A stretch of DNA of 64,000 bases, taken from contig JAGTJM010000023.1 in assembly GCA_020747015.1 (NCBI GenBank), positions 186,001 through 250,000 on the forward strand. Direction: 5' to 3'. The first letter of the stretch is position 1. Each line of letters opens with the position of its first letter. The position numbers were made by a program, and so were the translations under genes. Below are positions 55,401 to 64,000 of the stretch, piece by piece. The notes beneath the pieces were generated by a model. It saw only the letters and a program-made list of their open reading frames with translations. It did no database searches and was not told the origin of the DNA. Source of the stretch: Pyrenochaeta sp. MPI-SDFR-AT-0127. Its lineage: Eukaryota > Ascomycota > Dothideomycetes > Pleosporales > Cucurbitariaceae.

Positions 55401-55956
55401 CTTTCCAGATGAGGATGTTGGCAAGGGGAAGTGGAATATGTTGCGGAGTTTCATAGGTGGGGGCTCAAAACAGAGCACCAAATCTAAGAGCCCTGCACCA
55501 GCTGTCAAGTCCAAGGAAAATGCCAACAAACTCCCAAACGTCAACGGAACCAAGACGTCCAGCGAAGCTCCCTCGCAAGACAAGCCTACAGCCTCCGAAA
55601 CTCAAACGCCAGCACCAACCTCCCACCGCTCTTATAATTTCCGCTTCTCCCTTGAATGGGTCGACAAACGCTTCGGCACCTATCAAAACATGCGCCTTCA
55701 ACCACCTCGCCTACCCCTCCCCGCGCAACTTCTTCTCCAACAGAAAGAGATCAATGTCGATCCTGTCAGCCCGAACCGGCCCACTGGCGCCGCGGCAACA
55801 TCAAGCACATATGCGGGTCGTGCTCTAGCTGAATGGACGTTTGTGAGCCATGAGTGCCAGAATTTCTTCGATAGGAGGAAGAGTGAAGGTGTTCCGACCA
55901 ACAGACAGGTGGAGACACCATCGCTGAACGTCGAGGCCTTTAGACGCCCCGGATAA
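52473..55956 (+). CDS. DUF1765 (UPF0592) protein
   Basis: Two exons: 52473-55051 and 55104-55956 (52-bp intron, ctaac branch), giving 1143 residues. Without the intron the two frames appear to overlap by eight bases; the join restores DAEIKIQQALSDRLRTVWSH. The N-terminal 300 residues are low complexity with a nine-glutamine run at 52983-53009. The helical DUF1765 core runs from about residue 310 (ELWTVFRTLDADLRKQGFPE) to about 900, and ends with the block HYLWLHDDAD and PCNPAPGRR-like NPAPGRRFLIIRNDNP. A second Ser/Pro-rich linker precedes a final conserved segment (FRFSLEWVDKRFGTY). Fission yeast relatives are uncharacterised large proteins, some annotated as membrane proteins. No clear membrane span is visible here. 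Confidence 0.85.
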
Positions 55957-57439
55957 GACACATTTGACGACTTTCAGCATCCACATTCGCTTAAAATCTT
56001 TGCGTATAGCAGCATGTCACTTTCCTGTTGTCACTGTCGGCAGGCTCGATACCCAATCCTCATTTTCTGTTAAACACCTTTTTTCTCACATGACGATTTG
56101 CATACGGATGCTCCTCACCGAGCTCCTACGGCGGTGTTTTTTTGTTGATCCTCCACAAACTTTGGGGCGTTTGTTCTTTCATGGCAGTTCACTCTTATCC
56201 AGACAAGCTTGCATGCCTGGCAGCGCGCCGTTTCTTGCATGCCTCCCCTTTGACTTCCTCCAGTGTTGGAGCAATGAGGGGCCTGGATATTGGGTATCAT
56301 ATATACATATACAAAGCGTTGGGGTTTTTTTCATTTAAGTGCCTTTTCATGGCGTTTTTTTCACACATAGATTTATGAATCCTTGTTCTCAACAACCTCT
56401 TCATTTTAATTGCACCCTCTGCAAAATCAATTCGTGCTCTTCTACTCTGGCGATGTTAAGTTCTGCCCCTCCGTGACAAGATACCGCCTTAACTCAAAAC
56501 TTCCCTTTTCCTCCTTACTCCTTTTGAATATGCCGTCACATTACAGGGCCACCCATGCCTGTGATTCTCCAAGCAATAAATAAATATCATATCCCTCCTT
56601 ATAACCCTCTCTACAAAGTATTGATCCGGCACAGGCAAATGCTCAATTGAATTACCCGTCTGAAAAGCAATTATGCAGTGTCCAACAGACAGACGGACAG
56701 ACAGCGAGAGAGAGGGGGGGGGGGGGAATGATGAAACGTCCGCAGCTCCAGCTACATGAGCACACCTCTTCATTCCCACCTTGTTCGTCACATGTGTATA
56801 TAGCCTGAAAGAAAAGGGCCAAGGTCTGACAATTAGGACCAGTGTGCTATGAAGATGACGTATTACTTTCAATTTAGTTTGAAAATATGAAGTGAGCAAA
56901 TAGACTTCATTCTTTGCGTCCGGCAGACTTTTGCCGTTATCGCTATTTCTCGACATTGTCAAATCGATGTGTTTCACTCCGCCAGTAACGACGAAATAAA
57001 TCATCGCGAGCAAGTTGATGGTAAGTGTGAACACTGCCCGATAGCAGATGGAGTTGGGACGTAACAAAAAGGATAAAAAAGTTGTTCATGAAATGACACA
57101 CTTGTCAATTTTGAAAAATACCAGGACAAAAATAAAAATGGAAATCTTTTTTTGCACTCCCCGTTTCCTTTAGCTATAAGGGATCCACCATTACTAGCAT
57201 CTTGGATATATTTAAATAAAATAAAAATCCCCCAATTCCGATACATCGCTCCAAAACTCCATTGCCAACAGCTACCACGTTTTCTTTTTTTTTGTCTCAA
57301 TGAAAAAAAAAAGAATAACACAGCAAATCTTTGACATTTCCCAACACTCACCGGCGATGGAAAGCCAAAAATTCAGCCCCCTGCATACCAACCCCCCGGC
57401 CATCAAAAGGACAAAGACTTTGTTGAAATCGCTGGGGCT
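55957..57439. other. Convergent 3' intergenic region
   Basis: About 1.5 kb between converging genes, AT-rich in the right half. A run of 12 G (56714-56725) follows GACAGACAGACG-like and GAGA repeats. No coding frame is supported. Confidence 0.5.
56714..56725 (+). repeat. Poly-G tract after GAGA and GACA repeats
   Basis: Twelve consecutive G residues preceded by short GAGA and cagacagacgga-type repeats. Such tracts are often length-variable. Confidence 0.8.
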
Positions 57440-58330
57440 TTACAGCTTTTTCAGCAACACGCTGATGAAACCATCCTGCTTCGCGCAGTCTCTCGGAAAC
57501 GTGTTGCCCGCCCGAATGTTGCGCGAGAACTCTCTATATGATTTGAACTGCATAATGTCAATGTCTGGGTTGCGGCGGTGATCGATTAGGTTGAAGAGGT
57601 TGACAAAGACAGATTTTAGTTCCTGTTCAAAAAGAGTGGTTAGAAATGTCCCATGTTTTTTACCAGCATTTCATAGTGTGTGTATCAGGGTGGAGATTAC
57701 CTTCTTGCACTGCGTAATCGACGGCGGCGTTTCTTCAATGCCCACCTCCTCACACAGCTCTTGCCAGCGACCTAGCTTCTGCATGCATGTGCCGTGGTGG
57801 AAAGCGATCTCGGCGTTGAGTGCCTCGGTTTGACGCTTGCGTTTTGCCTTGGTGCCCCAGCCTTGGTGCTTCGCTAGCCTGGCGAACTCTTTCTTGAAAG
57901 GGGCTGTGGGGCTGGGCTGGAATCCTGGGAATTGGTACCAGAATGGGCTGGCTGTTGGTACAGAGGAAGCTGACTCGGGCGTGCGAGACTTGCGATTGGA
58001 CTTGCGAGAACCAGCTGGTGTAGCGCGATTAGAGGTTGGAGAGTTGGTGATACTGGCGCTACGCTGAGTAGCTTGAGTATCATGCCCTCGAGTGTTCTTC
58101 TTTTTTCGAGCTTTATTGATGCTTACGCCCCCCGCAATAGAGCCACTGGAATCAAGAGACTGTACGCTCGGAGCGTCAGAGACGAGAGAGAAGGCTGAGC
58201 CATCTGATTCGAGGGACCGCAGGCTCAGAGTAGCAGAAGTGATTGATTGCGAAGATTCATTTGAGTTGATCGAAAGACGGCGCACACTATCCACGAGACC
58301 GGAAACAGGGGCCGAAGTGGGTTCTACCAT
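57440..58330 (-). CDS. Conserved fungal protein with low-complexity N-terminus
   Basis: Two exons: 58330-57701 and 57622-57440 (78-bp intron), giving 270 residues. The start at 58330 is the first in-frame ATG; the open frame upstream has only a GTG. Residues 1-130 are Ser/Thr-rich with a basic segment (NKARKKKNTRGHD). The conserved part starts at FWYQFPGFQPSPTAPFKKEF and runs through RWQELCEEVGIEETPPSITQ. The intron follows directly, and exon 2 adds ELKSVFVNLFNLIDHRR. This pattern (a F-x-x-Y/F-P-G-F start, a W-Q-x-L-C block, then a V-N-L-x-x-L-I-D end) is shared by a broad family of small fungal proteins of unknown function. No enzyme motif is present. Confidence 0.78.
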
Positions 58331-58805
58331 AGTGGCGGTTGTCGTTGTAGTCGAAGGTATATCGGAACAGGTGGTCAGCACTTCATGCTAAACGTCGCTT
58401 GACACATTCCACGGCAACGCAATCCGGATCTGCTTGGAATGCAAGCCAAAAAATAGCGGGGACCACCGCAAGTAATCTCTTTAAAGCACGCCTTAAATGC
58501 ATTTGCCTGTTCGCAGCACCGCGAGCCTTCCCGAAACGTTACACGACATGTGTAGACTCAGGGTTTGATTCGTTCTCAGAGGTGCGGACAAACGCGGTGC
58601 CATCAGCTTATACCCTGATGACTTTGTGTCAGTTCTCTAGGCCTTTCGTCTAGGCTGTGGAAAGTTGAGTATTGGTGGTTTGCCAGATCACCTTGCAGGT
58701 TGATCACTCAGCGACTCGCATATCATTATCTTGTGTATGTAATCGAGACATGAAAGTTCCGAAAACGCAAATGACCAAAACTTTATGCGTCAGTTTCACT
58801 ACCTT
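58331..58805. other. Intergenic between two minus-strand genes
   Basis: 475 bp holding the promoter of the low-complexity protein and the 3' end of the esterase gene. No other feature was recognised. Confidence 0.5.
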
Positions 58806-60066
58806 CTACCCAACTTTCCCCCACACTTCCCGAATAAACGCCCCCATCAATTCTCCACTCTTCGCATCGCCAGGCGGAAACATACTACCCCCATAGAACG
58901 CTCCAACCCCTTGTTCGCGATTCACAAACCAAAGTGATCCAAATGCACCACCCCAAGACATTGTTCCCTTACTCTTGCCTAAAGCCGGGTTGTCCTTCGT
59001 GACCAAAAGACCACCCAAGGCATGATTGACGGCTGACAGGGAGAGGGAGGTCGTAAGAGGGCCAGTCATGAACATGGAGCTTTGGCTGTGGAAAGTAGTG
59101 AGAGCTATGGAACCTTCATCGAGTTGGGGCGCGAACAGGATATCTAGCGTCTTTGGTGACAGAATCTTAGGTGAAGGAGAGACAAGATCAGCGAGTATCT
59201 TCGCGAAATTGTTGGCCGAGGAATATAGTCCACCGCCTCCGCGCTCACTCTTTTGCTCCGGCACATGATGCTCCCTCAATTCTCCTGCTTTAGTCGTTGT
59301 CACCACCTGAACAACTTTCTCCCCAGTCTCTTCAATCTTTTTCTTACTGAATCCAATCCGTTCATCACATCCAACGACATCGAAAATCTCCTTCCTCATC
59401 CACTCATCAAGCCCTTCGCCTGAGATTCGACTAATGAGCAAACCAACCCAGTCACTCCCACCTCCATACGCCCACCCTTCCCCAGGTTGAAAGAGGTTTG
59501 GTAAGGCGATGGCGTCGGGCAATGCAGCGCTAAGATGCATGGGTGGTTCCCCACGCGCTTTCCTCCAAGCTATCAAACGAGGGTCGAGGATGTCAGCTCC
59601 GGAGCCGGATGTGTGTGTGAGCAATTGCCTGACCGTAATTGGCTTCTTTCTCTCCTCAAAGGTGAGTGGTTGGCCAGGCGTGGATGTGATAACATTCTGC
59701 TGGCATAGCTCGGGAATGTGCTTTGCAACGACGGAAGCGTCATCGAGCGAGATTTGGCCATGCTCGACAAGACGAAGGGCAGCGATTGCGGTGATGATTT
59801 TTGTGCAGCTAGCGAGTGCGAAGACGGAGTCTTTGTCCATGGCCTTTGCAACAGCGGAATCGAGATTCGTCTTCCCAGCTGTGGAGGCGACGATAGTATT
59901 TCCTTGAGGTGTATCAGACGGCATTCTGAGACGACTAATAGATGTTGGACTTCAGGATTCTGATCAACTTACCATCGCTGTTCACGGCAACGGCAACTAC
60001 ACCTAATATACTGGGCCTCTCACCGCTCGTAGCCTCCGCGAACATTGCATTCAAGTCTGCCATCAT
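58806..60066 (-). CDS. Beta-lactamase-fold esterase/transesterase, LovD-like
   Basis: Two exons: 60066-59973 and 59902-58806 (70-bp intron), giving 396 residues. The join restores AVNSDGNTIVASTAGKTN; an ATG at 59924 lies in the intron and is not the start. The SxxK catalytic pair is S63/K66 in FALASCTKIITAIAAL. The tyrosine motif is GEGWAYGGGSDWVG, and SWGGAFGSLWFVN near the C-terminus matches the third element. LovD-type enzymes move acyl groups onto statin precursors; most relatives are plain carboxylesterases. No signal peptide is present. No polyketide synthase gene lies in the window, so an esterase role is more likely than a cluster acyltransferase. Confidence 0.87.
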
Positions 60067-60991
60067 TTTACCTTTGTCAACTTAGCTGAACGTTATACCA
60101 CTATGATAGATTTGGCATCACACTGATGTCTAGGTGGCGTTGCTTCCGAGATTTATGGTATAAATTCTAGACAGCGAAGTCGCAAGGCGAAGCCACTATA
60201 TATATTGATCGAGATACCCTTAAACTTGTTGGTAAGGGTGTGTGTACTTAAAAGATCATGTTACATCTGATGACCATTCAAGGGTGTGGTTAGCTGCTGT
60301 TGCGGGCGGAGACCCCAAATGCGAGGTGTACGAGGCGGAACATCGGCACCCAGATCCCCCGATATGCGCTACTTTCGAGGTTTGGGCGGTGCCACTCGTA
60401 TAAGATTCGAGTAGATCGAAGGCGCCTGTTCTCGGCACCCGAAGCCTCGTTGCCTAGCCGCTCGTAACGACGATTGCTTCACTTTCGCAGATACTAGATC
60501 CAGAGCCATTGATAAGAAATTCGAACATGATCCATTATGCGAGCCCTCGGCATGTGTAGTTGCTCAAGGCTCAAATGACGTGAAGAAGACTAGTGTACAG
60601 AGCACCAGAAGCATTCGAAAACAAATATTGTATGCCGTTAGGTGTACCCGAATGACTTTTGTTGCGCAGAAGAGCCTCCCCATGCAGCTAGAGAAGCACA
60701 CGTGAGGAATACATCTGAACCTATCCCCAAGAAAGGCGCAACCGCACCAGGGCGTAAATTATGATCGCAAGATCCAAAACAAGGCCAGTCAAAATCCCTT
60801 CCGAAGTAGACCGAGAAAACAGGAAGCAAATAGAGCAATCTCAAGTAATTCCATTCCTGGGCCGCCAAATCTTTTGGGCCCCACTATTGCCTTGAAGCCC
60901 CATGTGGGCAGAGGGAACCGCGATGATCTGGTTCTAGTGGTATGAGTACAATTCAGTGCGCAGCCTTGGCCGCAAGAGGCGGGTGAAATTA
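60067..60991. other. Intergenic, esterase promoter and 3' of SR-protein gene
   Basis: 925 bp with no supported gene. Short frames on both strands lack motifs. Confidence 0.5.
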
Positions 60992-62317
60992 CTAATATCG
61001 GCCACGAGGTGGGTAATCCGCCGCTGCTGCGTCATAAGGTGGGCGGCCTCCCGGGCTACGGGGACGAGCTCCACGCGGCGACGGAGGGCGGCCTCCCTCG
61101 TAGGGGCGGCCATGGCCGTTCATGTAAGGATCGTCATAGCGACGGGGTGGAGGTCCGGCCCTGGCATCGTAAGGATCGTCAGGGTAGCGCGCACGCGGTG
61201 GGCCATACTCATCGGGCATGCGACCACGAGGCGGCGAACGTCCATATCCTCCTTCGCGCCTATCATAGAACTCGCGCGGCGGCGTGCGGCGGCGGTAATC
61301 ATCGCGGCGAGGGCTATAGCCTCGAGGAGGGCCGCGGCGATCGTAGTAATCATCATACGGAGCGGGAGGGTAACCGCCGCCACCGCGACGGCCCATGGGC
61401 GAGCGAGATCGGTACCTATCACGACCCCTATCATCAGGTCCGCCAGGGCCTCCATAAGGAGCCCTAGGCTTGAAAGGAGGAGGTGGGGGTGGATCAGAGA
61501 CGTCCTGGGTGCAGGTGACTTCCTGACCCTTGAACTCACGGCGGTCCAGCTTCTCCACTGCGGTCTTCAAGTCGGCGGCTGTCTCATATTCGACGAATCT
61601 AAATCACATTAGCACGGCTAGGTGGGATAAGGCGATTGTGTGTACGAACCCAGTGCCATCGCGCTCACGACCAACTTCGGAATAGACAACGTCCAATCCA
61701 GATTGGCGGGCAAAGTCTTTCAAATCCTATCACTCGAGGTTAAGCCGAGTCCAAATCCAGAATGTAGAACGGGAGTGTGCAAAAACAAAGCCATCAATGG
61801 TCCAGGGTGGAATGCTAGCCTCAAGAAGGAACTGGGGGAATCCAAGCATCGGGGAGTCTAACCTGCCAGCTGGTCTCTACCGGAAGATTCGCAATCCTCA
61901 TCCTGTAGGGTGTACGTCTTGGGCGTGGGGGAACACGCTCATTGGGTGTGAAGTTCTCGTTGCGGGCACGGGATCCGCGAGCGAACTGGACGATGAGGCG
62001 CTCGCCCATGAAGTCAGATCCATCTTGGACTCGTTAAATCTGTGTCAATGGAGCAAGATATGAGGAGGCTACGTACGAAAGGCTACAGGCGGTGTTAGCG
62101 TATATTGTGGATATCAAAGATTAGGGCAAGGCTTACCAGGAACAACGTCACGCGCATCCATGGCGTCCTTGTACTCGATGAAGCCGAAGCCGTTCATGAG
62201 CTTGATCTCAGTGATCTCGCCGGTGCCATGAGTCTGGAAATGGGCCTCGACGTCTGCCTTGGTGGCATTGCGGGGGAGGTTGCCCAAGTAAAGGCGGGTG
62301 GAGGATACCTCTGTCAT
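60992..62317 (-). CDS. SR-family splicing factor, two RRMs, with 6-nt microexon
   Basis: Five exons: 62317-62137, 62082-62077 (only six bases), 62023-61863, 61726-61650 and 61598-60992, joining to 343 residues. RRM1 has RNP2 LYLGNL and RNP1 GFGFIEY. The microexon supplies the middle of DVVPAFHGSDF, which is conserved in fungal homologues. RRM2 is a pseudo-RRM with the SR signature SWQDLKD, split by intron 3 between Q and D. A proline run (DPPPPPPFKPRAP) leads to an Arg/Asp/Gly/Pro-rich tail with RSRSPMGRR and many RR-D/Y repeats rather than pure RS. SR proteins bind exonic enhancers and help define introns. All introns are 51-136 bp. The plus-strand frame opposite the tail is an artefact of its composition. 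Confidence 0.9.
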
Positions 62318-63151
62318 GATGGCTTGTGAGGTGAGCTTGTCCTTGAAGACCTAGCCTGGAATGGATTGTGAGCGCATGTCCGCAAGTGAATGAGAAGCCA
62401 GCAAAGGAGGGCGCATTTTGAATGCCTGAGGCGGGAGAGATGCGGACAGGAGGGATGCGGCAACAGGATATCAATGGCCTAGGCAATACGCAACAACTGG
62501 TACCAGCGAGGAACACGGGGAGATGGCCAGCGGCGAAAACAGGTGGCTGGTCGTACCTTGGGAGACAGAATGGGGCGCTGGAGGTCCTACTGGAGAGGCT
62601 GTCGCAGGATACCTGAGAGCTAGATGACTTGCGAAAAGTCGGTAGCGTGCAGTCGCTGCGCACCCGAGTCTGAGAGCTAAGAATCACCACACGCAGCAAC
62701 GGCGGCAGTGGGACTAAATAGAAATGGTGCGGGGGAGCTGGACTTTGACGCGTTGGGCCCCAGAAGGATGGTGGATGGGTGAATGGGCGGAGATGAAATG
62801 GCTCAACGCCTCACTTGCCTTGCTGAGCACAGACCGCGTATCACGTGCACGCCCTCACTCCACCATGGACCGCCCTTGGAAAGCTATGAGCAAGCCATCG
62901 GCTCTGAGTAGCTCTCAACGGGCTAAACGAAGCCGCAGAAAAGACAATTCGTGCTGCTGGACATGCAGAGGGTGTAACTAGAAGTTTTATTATGGCTCGC
63001 TCCAGCACGACTCGGCCACTGAATTGGGCAGCAATGCTGTTCGGGCAACTGGTATATACATTTGCGATCCTTGCTATCATACAGATTCCTTGGTCGCCAG
63101 TTATGTTGCATCCCCTGCAAGACAGCGTGTCGGTTTTCCACGACATCCTGC
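62318..63151. other. Intergenic, SR-protein promoter and ETF-QO 3' region
   Basis: 834 bp with a GC-rich leader before the SR gene. The ETF-QO terminator should lie near the right end. No coding frame is supported. Confidence 0.5.
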
Positions 63152-64000
63152 CTACGTGAGCACGTACTTGGGGCCTTCGCCACCCTGGGGCGTTTGCCAG
63201 TTGATGTCCTGATCGGGCACTTTAATATCACATGTCTTGCAGTGAACACAGCTATCCTCATGTTAGCTTCATCATTCAGTTCGATGCAAATGGAGGGTGG
63301 ACCTACTTTTGGGCGTTGATCTGGAACCTTACGCCCAGCTCTTTGCTATCGTCCTCGACATACTCGTATACACCAGCAGGGCAGAACCGGTTCTCCACGC
63401 CCTTGTACTTGGGCCACTCCCTTTGTGCATGCGCATCCCAATCTTTGACCTGAAGATGGCAAGGTTGATCTTCTTCATGGTTTGTACCGCTGCGGCTCAC
63501 ACTCGTCAAGATATCAAAGCTGATCTTACCGTCGGGCTTGGGGTATTCAATCTTTGGACACTCGTCTGCACTTTTTGTGTTTGCATGATCAGCTTTGCCG
63601 TGCTTCAGAGTCCACGGTGCTTTACCCCGAAGGACGTATGCTTCAAGCCCAGAGTAGAGGACGCCTCCATATAGGCCTAACTTTGTGTGGAAAGAGGGCC
63701 GCATGTTTCGAACGGTCTTTAGCTCCGACCAGACAGAAGACTTGCGCATCTTGTCCTCGTAGTCGAATAGGAAAACGGTGCCACCATCAGTGTTGCCCTG
63801 CAGAGCGTCCCAGGTCGCCTCGGCTGCTAGCATGCCTGATCGCATTGCGGTATGGGTGCCCTTGATCTTCGGGACGTTGACTAGACCAGCTGAGTCCCCA
63901 AGGAGCGCACCGCCAGGGAACGCGAGCTTAGGTATCGACTGGAAGCCGCCTTCGATCAATGTTCTTGCGCCATATGAGATGCACTTCCCCCCTTCAAGCA
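63152..64000 (-). CDS. cir2: Electron transfer flavoprotein-ubiquinone oxidoreductase, C-terminal part
   Basis: The frame is open from the right edge, so the N-terminal FAD domain lies outside the window. Exons seen: 64000-63307 and 63251-63152 (55-bp intron). The first codons read EGGKCISYGARTLIEGGFQ, then FPGGALLGDSAGLVN and GTHTAMRSGMLAAE, which are typical of ETF-QO. The 4Fe-4S cluster cysteines are in RFCPAGVYEY and, after the intron, CVHCKTCDIKVPDQDINW. The protein ends GGEGPKYVLT. It passes electrons from acyl-CoA and amino acid dehydrogenases through ETF to ubiquinone at the mitochondrial inner membrane. The second exon has only 33 codons but holds three of the four cluster ligands. 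Confidence 0.94.

Noticed and set aside
59922..59924. ATG at 59924 as start of the LovD-like gene
   Set aside because: It lies in an intron; using the upstream exon restores the conserved N-terminal strand AVNSDGNTIVAS.
60956..61612. 218-codon plus-strand frame rich in Arg and Ala
   Set aside because: It is the reverse of the Arg/Pro/Asp-rich tail of the SR protein, whose five-exon model is well supported.

Overview
The window is nuclear DNA of a filamentous ascomycete (Pezizomycotina). The gene mix (two HET loci, a family 3 pectate lyase, a BYS1-type secreted protein) and the short introns suggest a plant-associated Dothideomycete, perhaps Pleosporales. Genes are split by introns mostly of 47-140 bp with GT-AG ends and CTAAC/CTGAC branch sites. 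Exon joins below were worked out by hand from splice signals, reading phase and family conservation; no RNA evidence was available.

Left part (1-14 kb): the 3' end of a HET-domain incompatibility gene, a Zn2Cys6 regulator beside an amadoriase/sarcosine-oxidase-type flavoenzyme, a mitochondrial OMS1-like methyltransferase, a long non-coding stretch, a GDS1-like winged-helix protein and a DUF2235 hydrolase.

Accessory-looking part (14-28.6 kb): an aldehyde-reductase-type SDR, a secreted pectate lyase, ribosomal protein eS28 as a housekeeping island, then a C2H2 zinc-finger regulator, a branched-chain aminotransferase and an MFS transporter, with a heptamer tandem repeat between the last two. 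Long gene-poor stretches lie between these genes. A small previously unlabelled two-exon gene candidate lies at 28.1-28.6 kb.

Middle (29-47 kb): a CECR5-type HAD hydrolase, an aldo-keto reductase, an unknown, possibly mitochondrial protein divergent from the DEF1 RNA polymerase II degradation factor, a DUF4188 protein, a 2EXR/F-box-like protein, a broken HET pseudogene and a secreted BYS1 plus chitin-binding fusion.

Right part (48-64 kb): mostly core genes. These are TFIIB divergent from ATP synthase subunit h, a DUF1765 protein, a conserved low-complexity fungal protein, a LovD-like serine esterase, a two-RRM SR protein with a 6-nt microexon, and the 3' part of ETF-ubiquinone oxidoreductase running off the right edge.

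No rRNA, convincing tRNA, CRISPR array or intact transposon was seen. The points most worth checking are the microexon, the decayed HET gene, the TF-aminotransferase-transporter locus, the BYS1-CBM18 fusion and the altered pectate lyase.
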